Origin: Hypericum androsaemum
Taxonomy: Eukaryota > Streptophyta > Magnoliopsida > Malpighiales > Hypericaceae
Direction of reading: 5' to 3'
Assembly (NCBI GenBank): GCA_963995505.1
Contig: OZ023186.1
Span: forward strand, 17,801,570-17,865,569
DNA length: 64,000 bases
Shown: positions 10,827 to 23,805 of the stretch, one piece after another
Numbering within the stretch: position 1 is the first letter of the stretch
Layout of the letters: each line of letters begins with the position of its first letter
The notes under the pieces: generated by a model
The model's database searches: none
What the model was told of the DNA's origin: nothing
Seen by the model: the letters and a program-made list of their open reading frames with translations, nothing else
Position numbers and translations under genes: made by a program

Positions 10827-13800
10827 ATGGAGCTCAAGGGAGAGGGAAATGGAGAAAAAGGCAGAAGCCCACCGACAACATATTGTGTGACAGGAGCAAA
10901 TGGCTACATAGGGTCATGGCTGGTCAAGCTCCTACTTGAAAAGGGCTACAAGGTTCATGCCACTGTTAGGGACCCTGGTAATCTAATTCTCCTCCCTTTT
11001 GGTCTTCTTGGTTTTTGTTTTCCTTTGCTTGTCTTGTTGATCTTGATGATTGCTAGAAGTTACATGTTTTCCCAAGGTTCATGCCATCTGTCTTGTTGAT
11101 CTTGATGATTGCTACAAGTTACATGTTTAGTTTGTTTGATTGGAGAGAAAAAGTGTCACGGGCTAAAACTTTCCCTCACAAGTTAATGCGTGACTAGGGA
11201 GCTTGAGTGTCGCACGAGCTAATTTGCGAGGTAAAATTTTAGTCCGTGACAAAAGGGACTGGGACATGGAATGTGAGGTTGGTTCAATTTTTTTTCTTCA
11301 AAATTATTGTATTTGAGTTCTCAAGTTCGAATCAATAAAAATTTAAAATGATGACAATACAAACATTTAACTCCCTTGAATTTGATAGTTTTTAAGTTAT
11401 GGTGGAGGTGGTCGAGTTGTTAACACCAAGGTTTTGCTTGGAAAATGAAAAGTGGAATTAATTGGTATGGTTTGGTTGGGATTTGGGATTTGGGAAGAGA
11501 TAATTAATGGGCCTGAAGGCCTCTTTGGATGAATAGGCCGTGCTTTTTCCTTTTTATGAATGGGATATGGGCCAGCTCACATTTAGTTTTTTATATATAT
11601 AATTGATAAAAACATCCAGGTTCTTACAAATATTATCGTATCTTATTTCAAGTTAGTTGTAGTATTCGACTCTGGATTAATCTATTATAGATATATCAAT
11701 ATCTATATATACATTATCCTGCATGTCCCTCTATTTCTGAATTCATCTGATGCCATCTCAAATTTGTTCTTAGACTTGTTGATAAAATTAATTAAATATG
11801 AAATATAATTTGTCTCACATTAATTCTCAGCGAAGGTGCTGCACCTGTTAGCTTTGTGGCCCGGTGGTGACCAGTTGAGATTGTTCAGAGCTGATCTGCA
11901 AGAAGAAGGCAGCTTCGATGAGCCCATCAAGAGCTGCGACGGTGTATTCCACGTTGCAGCCTCCATGGAATTTGGCGTCCCCGAAATTGACGGCCTCGGT
12001 ACGCTCTCAATTATATACCCAACAACCATTATATTTTTATTTCCGTATCGGGTAAAAAAATTTCTGACAATTATTTAACACGTTATATTTTTAAATACTT
12101 AAATTGATTCATAGTTAAATTAAAATAACTCTTTGAGATTATGAGATATATCCTAATGTGGGCGAACTGATCTTTCCAAACTGAGGTTTCCGGGGACCTT
12201 ATGTATTCAACGGAATTGGTCCTAATATACCTAATCAAAAGAGCGACCGATAAATGCTGGCCATGACATAGCTTTTGTTAGGTGTATCCCAAAAATTCTA
12301 CATAGCTTTGCGTACTATGGTTTCATTTTTTTTTTTGGAAACAGAGATTTTTCCTAAATTGACATTTTTAGGGGCCGACTTATAATCATGTTTATGTTTC
12401 GTCAATTAGTTTCTATGTGGATGATCACGTCTACGATACGTCATTTCTCTCTCTCCTCGATTGCGGTGACATGACAAGTGAGACTCACTCACTCGCTTTG
12501 CCACTTGTATACCTTGTTGAGAATCTCACATCGCTTAGAGCAAGAGTGGGGGGCAAAGTTTATGAGAGTAGAAAATTCACCAACCCATCACTTTAAGGTT
12601 TTCGGTTGGATATGGAGATTCTAACATGCCTCCTCGAGCACATTGTTGAACTTCTCCCTCACCTCGTTCACATGCTGTAGAATTCACGCTCGAGGAAGCA
12701 ATAAAACTCCTGCATAATTCGGAAGGGTCCCACATCAAACAAGAAGAGAGAAAAATAATGTGTCATGGACATAACTATCCACACGAGCGCACTAGTTGGC
12801 AAAAATTTAACCATCGTTCATGTGGAAAACCTCTCCCAAAAAAAGAAAAAAAAATTCACACCTGGTAAAAAAAAGTGAAAGGACATGGTAATTGATTATA
12901 TTTTTCCATGATAATTCATCTTTGAAATTCGTTGAAGTAATCCCTCAACAACAAAAAAAAAAGAAATTCGTTGAAGTAATCAATGGTGCAATTCTAGTCA
13001 ATCCATTCATTTAGTTTGCTAATTTTGGCTCCTCAACTTGAAGACAACTACGTGAACTCGATCATAATCGACCCTGCAATCAATGGAACGCTGAACCTCC
13101 TCAGATCCTGCTCGAAATCGAAGACCGTGAAGAGGGTCGTCTTCACATCCTCCATTAGCACTCTAACAGCCAGAGACAGCCTCGGAGAATGGAGACAAGT
13201 CGTCGACGAGACTTGCCAGACTCCGGTCGATCATGTCTGGAACACCAAAGCAAGCGGATGGGTTAGTCATTGAACATCCACATCCTCGTGTTTACGCTTT
13301 CGCTGTCCGAATTTTCCTTAAATTTTCCAATGCTGCTGGTTTTTTGACAGGTTTATGCACTCTCCAAGCTGCTATCCGAGGAAGCCGCGTTTAAGTTCGC
13401 TAAGGAGAACTGCATCGATCTGATCTCTGTAATAACCACGACGGTTGCTGGTCCGTTCCTGACACTAACTGTTCCTTCCAGCATCCAAGTTCTGCTGTCT
13501 CCAATAACAGGTTCCAATTTGCAGCATACTGCTGTTTGTTTATATTAGTAGATGTTTTTTACTCGAATGTTTGAATCCTGGTCGTGGCCACAATCCCGAA
13601 TTCCCGACACAACACGCTATGTTGTTACTCGGATTTTCTTTATTTTGTTGCTGCTAAATTTGTAGGTAACTCCAAGTTCTACTCTATTCTATCCGCTGTT
13701 AATGCGAGAATGGGATCGATTGCTTTAGTGCACATTGAGGATATAAGCAACGCACACTTGTTTCTAATGGAGCAAAGCAGAGCTTATGGTAGATACATAA

Positions 13801-14162
13801 GTTGCACTCAGAGCTATCCATTGCAGGAGCTAATTGATCGTCTAGCTGAAGCCTACCCTTCACCAAATATAAAGAGGTGAATTGTTTTAATGACCCGAGA
13901 TCGAGATTTGATAACTCCTTTATTGGTTGATCTGAATGTTTTGCGATTGTTCTAATGTTCAAGTTGTAACATGAATTGTTGTCTTTGCTTAATCAGAGAT
14001 CTCGAATTTGAGCCCGAGAAACAAGATGCAACTCCGCCTGAGATTTCTTCCAAGAAATTGAGAGATTTGGGATTCAGCTACAAGTATGACATCCAAGACA
14101 TAATCCGTGATACTATTATTTGTTGTGCAGATAATGGGTTTCTGTTCTCTACTGAAAAATAA
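10827..14162 (+). CDS. dihydroflavonol-reductase-like NAD(P)-dependent SDR protein
   Basis: Six exons fit in phase: 10827-10977, 11831-11998, 13044-13261, 13351-13510, 13666-13876 and 13997-14162, coding for 357 residues. The exon 3 acceptor at 13043 is the weakest call. Family features: cofactor motif TGANGYIG at residues 22-29, VFHVAASM, the TSSIS serine region at 142-145 and the catalytic YALSK (Y181, K185). It belongs to the extended SDR group that contains dihydroflavonol reductase, anthocyanidin reductase and cinnamoyl-CoA reductase. It most resembles the Arabidopsis At4g27250 type (for example [45 protein letters not shown]). The substrate cannot be read from sequence. The two large introns (853 and 1045 bp) hold no recognised coding sequence apart from a possible TRIM LTR. 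Confidence 0.85.
12515..12626. mobile_element. possible short TRIM-type solo LTR in intron 2
   Basis: This 112-bp block begins TGTTGAGAATCTCACATCGC and ends GGAGATTCTAACA, so it has TG...CA ends with a short inverted repeat (GAGAATCT / AGATTCT). The flanks TACCT and TGCCT match at four of five bases. The wording is common in plant short LTRs. No second LTR or primer-binding site was found. Confidence 0.4.
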
Positions 14163-16473
14163 TGTACCTTCTTTGAATATAGAACAACAATTGGACCCTT
14201 TTAATATTTGAATTCTACCATTTTGGAATTCTATATTAGGGTCACGCACGTAGACATTAATTGAATCAAGAAGATAGCCCTCGGATAAGCGAAATCCATA
14301 TTAAATGGTAGTACTTGGAATATCAATTTTTTCCATAAAACTTAAGATACATAAAGTGATATAGAGTCCATTATAAAATTGTCACTTACTAAATTTTAAA
14401 CCATTGGATATATCAAATTATACTTAACAATTGTAAAATTTTACAATGGAAAATCATTGTTGAGCCATTCAGTTATTGATACTGAATGATAATAATCTGA
14501 CTGTAAATGCATTCAAGAAACGAAAAAAAAAGGTGATCACGCCATGATAGTAACACGGTTTAGACATAAAAATCCTCAAAAATTAATTGAAAATTAAACT
14601 ATTTTGTTTAATCGATACAAATTAAACCATAAAATATATCGTACGTAATAATAATAGTGGACCTACTGGTCGGGTCTATGGCGCTTTGTAAGAGCAAAGC
14701 AAAATTGCATCAATCATTAACAACCATCAATTTTAAGCTAAGAGTGAGACCATAACAAAGTAAGTTGCCCAATTTAATGCCAGTTCAAAGGAAGTGACCC
14801 GACAATGAGAATTATAAGACAGGGGAAGCAATTGCAAACATTCCAATAGCATGAAGTTTACTTGCAAAAGAAGACCAGATTCAAAAAGGGTTTTAGCTTT
14901 AATGCAAATCTTCACTTGTAAATGTAGACATTCAATTTTAGCTCTGACTTGGCTCTACTTCCAAGTAATAGTAGGATAAATTGGCTTAGGCTTGTTAGAA
15001 GTGGTTGATTTTTTTCACACTCTCCGTTATAATAAAATCAAGTATTATCGAACCATTAAAATACACTATCTTTCATTGATATGTGGTTGGTTTAGTGCTG
15101 CCCCTATATCCATTGTGTCCAAAAGTAGCTCTCATTTTTTGGAAGAAAGAGAGAGAAAAGGAAAGAACTATATAATAATCATATTTCTGGCTTATTTGAT
15201 GTTTGTATCCTTTTATTTATTTGTTTCTTTGGATAAACTAGTAAATCTTCTTAACTCATAGAAAGGGACTTGTCATCCTTGTACATATAGAAAGCACATG
15301 CTAAGTGGAATATGGCAAGGTTTTTTTTTTTGGACCTAAGTGGAGCAAGTAATGTTTTGAGTTTAGTCTTAGTGAAACCTCATTAAATACCACAAATTTG
15401 GTATTTAATAATATACCAAATACATCTTGAAACATCATTAAATACCCAAAAAAATTGGTGCACTGCTATCAGGGGAGTTTATACCTTTTTCTAAATTTGG
15501 TTGTGCTTAAGACATCATTAAATACCAAAATTATATAGACTTAAAAATAATTGTAGTTGTGCATTGCATGAACGTCTTCTTGGAACAATGTCCAAAAGAT
15601 GGTTTCCTTCATGAGAGACACCTTCTGAGGCATGGCTTTGAGGTGGCATCCCCACCTTACCAGTGAAGGGTCCAAGTCATGGGGGCCATGCCAACTGCCT
15701 TAGAATATATCAATGTCTGAGCTCATGTGCTCCCAAGCTACTCCCTCCCATGCATTTATGACTTGCCAATTAGTTCTGAGTACGAGATGATAAAAATGCA
15801 ATAGTCGTAAATATATGTTGGAAGAGTTTTGTCACAATTCAAATGTCATATGTGACTCGAATTTGAATTAGTCAGTTCAATAAATATCTGGATATCGGAT
15901 GATATCCAATCTTCAAAATGGATTTATACTCAATTTCCTAAGTCAACAACCAACTCATGTATGGTCTGATGGATACGGTGTCAGTCCTTAAGCATGAGGT
16001 GGGAGGATCGAATCCCATGACCGTCTAAGATCCGAAATTGTGAAAACAATTTAAATCTCACCCAAAAAAAATTTCCTAAGTCAACAGGCAAGGGCTTTGA
16101 GGGAGGATAGGTGGGATTAGTCCCACATTTATGAGGTGCATGTGACCAGCATTAATGGTTATTTGCTGATTCCATTGCAGGTCCATAAAATGATTATAAA
16201 GTTTGTAAAGTGACTAATCAAAGTTAACATTTTGGAATTCAAAAGGGGGAGGGAGAATAGGTGGGCCCCCTTCCACCTTCTTGTCATTAGCTGATCTTTT
16301 CAGGAGCAGATCCACCAGAAGCTCCAGGGCAGGAGCAAGACTGATCAAAGCATTTACTACACATATTTTCAAAAGGAGCTCAGTCAAGAAGGTTAAACAA
16401 GTTAAATTCAAAAATCTCATAAAGGACTTCCAGTTTTTTTTTAAAATCTTAAGAAGGTCATAAACTTTCTATT
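14163..16473. other. AT-rich intergenic region
   Basis: No protein, RNA gene or bounded repeat could be supported over these 2.3 kb. A small palindromic cluster built on CATTAAATACC lies at about 15380-15530. The region separates the convergent DFR-like and zinc-finger genes and includes the 3' flank of the first. Confidence 0.4.
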
Positions 16474-16681
16474 TTGAGAATTTTTTTGAATTATCAATAA
16501 AGTTGACCATGTCGTACGTGGCATGAGTGATGTGTCCAATGAATACACCTCGCATTACTAACACGTACAACAATTCGATAATCCATGTAAGCAATGCGAG
16601 ATGGCCTAATTGGATGCATTACTCATGCCATGTTGGACACAATTAACATAATTTGATAATTCAAACAAAAAAAATCTCAAA
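16474..16681. mobile_element. MITE with long terminal inverted repeats
   Basis: Left end TTGAGAATTTTTTTGAATTA and right end ...TTTGATAATTCAAAC then AAAAAAAATCTCAA are inverted. The matching continues inward through GGCATGAGTGATG / CATTACTCATGCC and CTCGCATTAC / GCAATGCGAG. The element is about 208 bp with no coding capacity. No target duplication was identified, so the superfamily is open. Confidence 0.65.
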
Positions 16682-17654
16682 CAGAAAGCTTAGGGTCTTG
16701 ATTGGAAAGAAACCAAACTTACTTAACCGAAAAAAAATGTCAACTTCTAACATTGAGCCAAGAACATAAATTTCTTTAGTTTTTAGACCTCTAGTTTGGC
16801 CTAAACTTTGTTTTTAACCATCGTCTTCAAAAAAAATTGGACCACATGCACTTTCCAATGGATGGCAGAGGGAATTAATTATTTTAAAACACTGGTGTCT
16901 TGCTTTGAAGACTTCAAACTTCTTTTGGTATTTAGTAATCTCTTCTGAATAGAAAATGCAAGAGGGTGACTGATCATCCTACGTAGATATAGATGTAAAT
17001 GTGGAATCTGGGGTTCAACCAATTTGATTATTCTATTTCTTTGTCCTCAGTGAAAATATGGGATTAAGGAAAATGGTCTGAACAGCTGGATCTACCTTTC
17101 TTTATGGTCTCAACTGCAATTTTTATATGGCATTGAAGTTTTGAAATCAAAGTTTGCTGCTCCAGTTCACATTTCAATTTTGGTTGCTGTGCAACTGTCA
17201 ACTTGTTAATTCTGCATTTACAAGATACTCTTTTTTCCGAAACTACTAGTATTCGGACACCGAACATGGTCGGACAATTCCCTACCGACGCAACTGCATT
17301 ATCGGAGCTCGAAACGCATTCGCAATAGTTGATCTAATGCGGTAACTTGGGGATAATGCGTGCATTTATATTTCTGCAGCGAGATCGTTTCCGGGTCTTA
17401 AATCCGGACCAATGTCACACCAGAATGTTGAGCACTAGAATGATAGAACAGGGCAAGCAGATCAAGAGATACATTGAGAAGCATGGAAAAATTGATGTAC
17501 AGACAAGAAACCAGAGGTTCCAGAGAGAGATCGAAGCTTCTTCCACATCGTATAAGATTCAAAGAATCTGCTGCCAAATTGTCCTAAAAGAGATCCTTAA
17601 TAGGCTCAAAAAGTAGTTCAGGATATTGATCACACCCTTATACTTGTTGGTTCT
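16682..17654. other. spacer downstream of the zinc-finger gene
   Basis: No supported gene. An 89-codon ORF at 17347-17616 (+) has no recognisable domain. The part next to 17655 is the probable 3' untranslated region of the minus-strand zinc-finger gene. Confidence 0.35.
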
Positions 17655-19405
17655 TCAGGGCTTGCATATCACCACAAAGCAAGGCAGGAGTGCTCTAGGA
17701 TTTAGCAAGTAAAGCTCCTCGATATTCGAGTAGAGGCCGACTTTCCCGGCCAAAGAGTCGAACCCTGTTTGGCTTGATATCTCTTGTATGTTCTCCAATG
17801 GCCGGTGCACCCTCCCAGCAATCACCCTGCACACTATCAGAGCTTTCCTCACTGAAGGGTCGTCTTCGTATATGTCGATTGATTCGAATGCCCGTCCACT
17901 AGTCGAGGTTGTGAATACGCCGACGCCCTCTTTGAGCTCCTTCTTGGCTGAGAACCCGTTTCGGATAATTCGACAAACGCTGCACCTATCAGAAATGCAT
18001 AGGCTCGAGCAACCATTTTGGCCTAGACTGCATGTTACGGTTGTGCCATAGAACCTCAAGAGCTCATTCCCATCAGCTATACACCTCGGATGCTTTTTCG
18101 GGAGCTTGCTGGCCTTTATTTTCACCATCTCTCTGTACTCCTCGAATCGAGCCAGAGTCTTTTGCATGTTGTGGACCTTGAGCACTCTCTCAATCCGGCC
18201 ACAACTGTTCTCATTGCTCTTCAACCAGCTTGTCCTGCATATGATCTCAACAATCTTCCTCGAAGAGTCTCCTTCCACCAGCTCGGTGACTGTCAAAAAG
18301 AAACTAGCCAAGTTAGCTACTAGAGCATCAAGGTGAACATTACTAATACTAAACAACCATCTAAATTAGGAGTTAGGAACCACACAAAGTTAAGAGTCAA
18401 CAATGAGATTGACCCTTTGGTCTAATGGTACTAAGGTTGCTTGGATTTCACTCCTCATAAGTATAAACAAAGGCAGAAAAGTGATGTTAAAAAAGCAAAA
18501 AAGTATTCTTAAAGTACTCCTCTTTCAGCCCAAAGTGAAAAGTTGCTCACTGCTGACTAAAATCTAAGGTCAGAAAAGCATAAGCAAAAGCCAAATAAGA
18601 ATAAGAATCCTATGGTTTGGAAGAGAGAAACCATGATATGATACGAACCCCGCCAATGATGCGACGAGACCCCATCGTTAACAGAACAATTCCACTGAGG
18701 AGGAGGAGGGAGCTCCTTACCAGCATGCTTGGAAAGATGGTGTTTTTCAGCTGCTTCAAATTTGGTGAATTGCTCCCCACATTTATGACAAGTAATTGAG
18801 GAGGAAGACCCATTAATGGAATCAGCATCAAGAGAGACCCTACTGCTAGAATGCCCACCAAAGAGACCAACAGACCCATCTCTGTCTCCTGAAAACTTCA
18901 AGGGAGACTTCCTTGGAGGAGGAGGAGGAGGAGGAGGGTTATTACCATTACCAGTTGAAGAACTACTCCTCATTGGTGTCCCTGGGGTCAAAGTCCCAAC
19001 AAAACTTGACCCACCATTGATCTTAAGCTCACACCTTGAGTTGCTGAGGATGACCTCATGGGTGATTGGGTTGAGAAACTCACTGCTCCCTATAGACCTT
19101 GGGCTGCAACTTGGTGGGATCTCCACCATGTGCCTCTTGCTCCCTCCATGGATTACATCCCTCAGGTTGGCTATTGACCTTGAGCAACCTGACCTCCCTC
19201 CTCCTCCTCCTCCTCCTCCTGAACCCCTCTTGGTGGTCAAAATGGGGCCCAATTGCTTCCTTGTTTTTGGGTCATGAACATCTCCTGGCTGTGACCTGCA
19301 ATGGAGTGATTTCTTCAAAGAGAACCACACAGTTGGAGTTCCTTTATTCTCCAACTCCTCTCCTCTCCTCTCCTTGGCTTGTTGAGGTTGGAAAATCTTC
19401 ATCAT
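17655..19405 (-). CDS. C2H2 zinc-finger protein (At5g54630/At4g27240 type)
   Basis: Two exons on the minus strand: 19405-18721 and 18289-17655, joined in phase to give 439 residues. The N-terminal half is low complexity with the conserved phrases TPTVWFSLKKSLHC, CSRSIANLRDVIHG and SEFLNPITHEVILSNS, a poly-Gly run and a poly-Pro run. One C2H2 finger, CHKCGEQFTKFEAAEKHHLSKH, covers residues 206-227, and the intron falls right after it. The second exon has the conserved tail (VTELVEGDSSRKIVEIIC, NMQKTLARFEEYRE, VFTTSTSGRAFESI, ALLPCFVVIC). The family is plant-specific and probably nuclear; no target is known to me. The start is uncertain: family members often begin near the TPTVWF phrase, but no ATG lies there, so the upstream in-frame ATG at 19405 is used. 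Poly-Gly/Pro tracts are GGN/CCN microsatellites prone to length change. Confidence 0.87.
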
Positions 19406-19472
19406 CTAAGTCTATAGACCCACCAATGAACACTTGCTCTAACGGTATAACTGATGGGCGGGGATTTGGCTT

Positions 19473-19740
19473 GGAATGAACACGGCTCAAACCCCGACCT
19501 TCACAAGATTCTACTTATAAATAAAACAAGTTTATAGACCTTCAGCTCCCTAAAAGCACAAAACTTTAAACACCCATTTAGCTTCCATCTTCTAAAAAAT
19601 TGTTTTCTAGGAGGAATGAACACGGTTCAAATCCCGACCGCCACAAAATTCTGCTTATAAAAAAAGAAGTGTATAGTTCAGCTCCCTAAAAGCACAAAAC
19701 TTTAAACACCCACTTGGCTTCCATCTTGGAAAAAATGGTT
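19473..19740. repeat. tandem duplication, about 140-bp unit, upstream of the zinc-finger gene
   Basis: Copies begin with GGAATGAACACGG at 19473 and 19613 and share CAGCTCCCTAAAAGCACAAA and TTTAAACACCCA. They are diverged by several substitutions. They lie 70-330 bp upstream of the start codon, so the leader or promoter of that gene is partly duplicated. Confidence 0.75.
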
Positions 19741-20820
19741 TCTTTTTTTTTCTAGGGTGGGAATGCAGCTAATTGGAATGCAAAGTTCAGAATTTTATTT
19801 GTGTTTTTGCTCTTCAAGTAGAGCGAGGATTTTACGAGAGGAGAAGCTAAGTAGCTAGAGCAAATTAAAGGTTGGAGTTTTCATGCCAAATGATTAGTAG
19901 CCTAACGGTACAAGACATTGTAAATATTTAAAAATTTAAACTTTGGTACGTCGTTTATCTTAAAAAAAAGTTTGGAGCTTTCGCTGAAATGGGTGTCCGA
20001 AGGAGACATACATAGAGACGCATGGACAGATATTGAAGGGGACCATTAATGAGTTGCCTTGCTAGTGGAATAGGTATTTATTATAAGCTGGGGGAGAGAA
20101 AAGGAAAGAGAAAAGAGTAGATACAACGTCTGTTAACTATTTTAGGTTTGAATTGATGGCCACTTTATACTTCAATATTTTTAGAATTTAAATTCGAAAT
20201 ATTTAATTAAACTAAAATAATCTATTCATGGAAGTGTCGAAACTTGGTAAACTAAGTAGTTAGTTGTTTTTCGGTTAAGTTTTTGTTAATTCATGTAGCT
20301 AATATTATGACCAACATAACCAAAATCATCATGTAACGTTGTAGTTCTATTGTATTAACGAGTTGCAATACATAATCTATCTTTATTTTTTCCTTGCCTA
20401 TTTCTATGTATTCTATTACATTGACTGTTATTAATTGAAACTTGAAAGGTCGATAAAATAGGTCATAGACGAGGAAGGATTGAGTACGTACCACACAAAA
20501 AGGGTTTAGATGGTCCATAGGTAAATCAGAGTTGTTGATCTAATCTAAAAAGTCACACGCTCTAATCCGATGGTGAACATATGTAAAGGTAGAATCATAT
20601 TCAGAACTTTGAAAAAATGTTCTGGGACAATTCCCGAAATATACAGTTACGGTTTCGGAAGCTCCGGTAATTCATTTTCATTTTGAAAACATTTTTTTTA
20701 GAAAAAAGTCATGTATCTTATCTCCAAAGTAATCAAAATCATGTATATTTCTGTTACTTTTATTTAGAAAAAATACTTACAGAGAATAATTAATCAATAA
20801 ATATTGAGAAAAAATTGAGA
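19741..20820. other. AT-rich spacer
   Basis: No coding region, RNA gene or bounded repeat could be supported. Confidence 0.35.
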
Positions 20821-20825
20821 ATGAT

Positions 20826-21005
20826 ATATTTGGTTAAATCTATTTTTACATGACGATAATGGTATGTCTTGCAAAGTGATAATAGTATACCTAGTTAAAT
20901 CGACCATGACATGTCGATAATGATATGTCTTGCTAAATGATAACGGTATGTCTTGCTAAGTGGTAATGGTATACCTAGTAAAATCTACTTTGACATGTCG
21001 ATATA
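20826..21005. repeat. imperfect tandem repeat built on GATAATGGTATGTCTTGC
   Basis: Blocks resembling GATAATGGTATGTCTTGC, GGTATACCTAGTTAAATC and GACATGTCGATA recur three or more times with substitutions. Noncoding. Confidence 0.6.
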
Positions 21006-22740
21006 CATATTTTGCGTAACGAACTAATTACCCACCAACATTGTTAATTTCTAATCTATGAAAAAAAAAATTGCTTCCCTAACATGCGCGTGTTTCCAAA
21101 AAGTGCCATGTAATTAACCATTTTTACAAATTTGCTACTATGGATTGCCCCATTTTTCCTGGTCCAGATGGTGCTTCTGGGCCCAGGACCCAATCGGGCC
21201 CCGAACATAGACATAACCTGATTATCTGACAAGTATCTAGCCGACGTGGAAGAAACCAACATTGTTAAGTATGGTAATAATTGACTTGTCACGGAGGAAG
21301 GTCTGGAAAAGAGGAAAAGAACAAAACCTTTATGAGAAGGGTTTCAACTTTCACAAAAATGACTGCAGCACAAAATCAAATTCTGGTGTTTGAATTTTAC
21401 CCTGTTTTGGATTTTTTTGCATAATTGTATATAGCATGGCGATATTCGTTTTTATCATCCGGACAAACAAAATAAAGATGTTATACCACGTTTAAGATAT
21501 ATTTAAAAAGATTTAAGTAATTTTATTATTTTATCTATATTAACAAAGTGTACATTTTTTCAGAAAAAAATAAAGTGTACCTTTTTTCGACTAAAACTCT
21601 AAGATAAGCGAATTTAAGATTCGTATTGGTCTATAAAAATAGTTGATCGGTTCTGTTTTGAGCGGTTCTGGCCAATCGTTTTAAGTGGAGGGAGAATGGG
21701 TGAACCGATGCTACACCTAAAAACAAGAGATTCTAAAATTGTTCGAATAAGACGACCAGAACGAGATTTTACAAAAGAGATTGTTTTGTTGAGGGTTAGA
21801 ATTAACTACTAGAAACAAATGTTAAAACCCAAAAAAAAACTCTAGAAAATACCAACGAAATTAATGTTAGTACTCAACACACACTTAAAAAGTCAGGGAT
21901 ATTTTAGAAACTAGGCTATTTCTAAATTAGTTAAAATAATTATAAATGTGAATTTAATATGAACGAAAAAGTTTAGTGGTCATGAACTATAATTTGTAGA
22001 ACATTTTTTAACCCAAACTTAATTATTATAAAATGATGACCATACAATTATTACTATAACCTCAACGTATACTAAATTTAGGTTGCGCCATTAACGGAGA
22101 GAAATGAGAATGTGTAATGAGAGGCGTTTATTCTGGCATCCTCCTAAGATAATAGACGAGTAAACAAAATGTTGTGATATAGAGATAGATTTAATTATAA
22201 AAAATTAAGATAGACTTAATAAAAAAATTGGACTCAACAACAACAAAAAACGTGCAGAATGACCATAATTATAGGTTTAATAATAGTCTTTACAAAACAA
22301 AACACATTTCACTTGTTTTATTACAAAGAAATTATTTGCATAAATTGTCATTTAGTTCATGCATGAGCAATGAATTACGGTAAGTAGATTTTTTTAACCT
22401 CTAATATCGAGTTCTTATTTAGGAATAATTCTTTCAATAATGTATTTTTAATTTATAAGTCATAAACCTAATATCGACGATTCAAGTATCTTGCTCCTTG
22501 CTTAGATGACACCATAATTTACATTGTTTGAAATAATCTTTGACTCGATCAAAGTCCTTGGCTTTGAACATTGACTTTGAAACAGTTAAATACGTCGAAT
22601 TAAGTAGTAGCCATGCTATTTTATATGTATTTTGCCTCTCAAGTCCTCCAACGCCCGCTATGATTGAGAAACTCAACTACCTTATTACAAATAACCCCGC
22701 CTGCAGCAGCCACCTCAACCAGCCTTGAGGTGGCGCTTCT
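21006..22740. other. AT-rich spacer between repeats
   Basis: No gene could be supported. The right part may contain the lost or diverged 3' end of the LINE that continues from 22780, but no poly(A) tail or RNase H domain was recognised there. Confidence 0.3.
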
Positions 22741-22779
22741 CAGTCGATTAACTTCTCCCTTCTGTTGGTTTTTTATTGC

Positions 22780-23283
22780 ATCAACTTGACAGCTTTCCAA
22801 GCAACTTATATCTCCTCTGCCCTGTTACAAATAAAAGCAGGTTGATTAGAAAGACGGGCTTTGCTATCTCCCCACACAACATCATTTTTCCAGATTCAGA
22901 TATAGTGTAAGGAAACAAGGAAGATCGTAGTCCATTGTTCAGATTTAGTCGTGTTCTTTTCCAGCCACGAATGCAGATCATTAGAGAAGAAGTTCGAGGC
23001 ATTCTAGTTGAACTTCGCAAGAAGTTGGGACAAGGTTCTTTGAAGGATATTGCAATCTCTCATGGCGTGCAGTACAGTCTCATCATGTGTCTTGCAGCAG
23101 GGCCAGACGCCATCTCATGTCATGTGTCTGCTATGCCGTATAGCGTTTGTTAGAAGCTTTCCGTGGCCCGCCAGCCATGGAGTTTTCTTCATGCGTTGAG
23201 GACCATGCCACTTCCAAATTTGTTGTCATAATCGGTTGCCCTCAATGTCTAGTTCCTCGCAGATGAGACCATAAGCTGACTTG
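22780..23283 (-). pseudogene. LINE ORF2 3' part (zf-RVT region), separated piece
   Basis: Minus-strand reading gives HGKLLTNAIRHSRH, a stop, then VWPCCKTHDETVLHAMRDCN, the zinc-ribbon region (zf-RVT) found after the reverse transcriptase in plant L1 LINEs. Several stops and frame changes follow. It continues the LINE at 36916-40290; the two parts were pushed apart when the TRIM inserted at GTACT. No RNase H domain or poly(A) end is visible to the left. Confidence 0.75.
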
Positions 23284-23379
23284 GTACTTGCAACGCCCCG
23301 TGATCTGACCGGCTGTCTCCACAGACTAACACAGGTTTTTTCCAGCGTACTTTGTCCTCACTAGCACGCACATGGGAAA

Positions 23380-23460
23380 ATTTCTCAGGAGGTCACCCAT
23401 CCTGATCGTACTCCTGGCCAAACGCGTTTAACTTTGGAGTTCTCTCAAGATGTGTGCCAG
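23380..23460 (-). repeat. 5S rRNA-derived segment in TRIM LTR copy A
   Basis: The minus strand holds AGAGAACTCCAAAGTTAAAC and GGATGGGTGACCTCCTGAGA, which follow the 3' half of plant 5S rRNA, including the region around the internal promoter. It lacks the true 5' and 3' ends of a 5S gene. This is the hallmark of Cassandra LTRs and not a functional rRNA gene. Confidence 0.8.
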
Positions 23461-23719
23461 AAAAGAAGGTACACCTTGTTGATATGGATAGTCAAATCAA
23501 ATCACTTAAGACTTTCAGACAGAACATATCATTTTTGGGGTATCACATACACCCCTCCTTAAATACGCAACGTCCTCGTCGCCAGACAGAATACATAAGA
23601 GTCTTAGAAGCGTATTTGCTCTGATACTAAATGTAACGCCTTGTGATCCGAACGATTGTCTCCATAGACCAACACATGTCTTTTTCAGCGTACTTTGTCC
23701 TCACTTGCACGCACCCTGG

Positions 23720-23805
23720 GAAACTTTCCAGGAGGTCACCCATCCTGATTCTACTCCCGGCCAAACGTATTTAACCTTAGAGTTCTCTCAAGATGTGTGC
23801 CAGAA
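23720..23805 (-). repeat. 5S rRNA-derived segment in TRIM LTR copy B
   Basis: Same 5S-like stretch as in copy A (minus strand: GGATGGGTGACCTCCTGGAA), with somewhat different substitutions. Confidence 0.8.

Noticed and set aside
17347..17616. 89-codon plus-strand ORF
   Set aside because: No recognisable domain, no splice or promoter context, and composition like the surrounding intergenic DNA.
18816..19479. Plus-strand ORFs opposite the zinc-finger gene
   Set aside because: They are antisense shadows of the Gly/Pro-rich exon; low-complexity CCT/GGA tracts keep all frames open.
22482..22728. Overlapping 60-codon ORFs on both strands
   Set aside because: No similarity recognised and no codon bias; probably chance ORFs next to the LINE remnant.
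23380..23805. 5S rRNA genes
   Set aside because: Only the middle to 3' half of 5S is present, inside TG...CA LTRs with a target duplication; this is TRIM sequence and not an rRNA gene.
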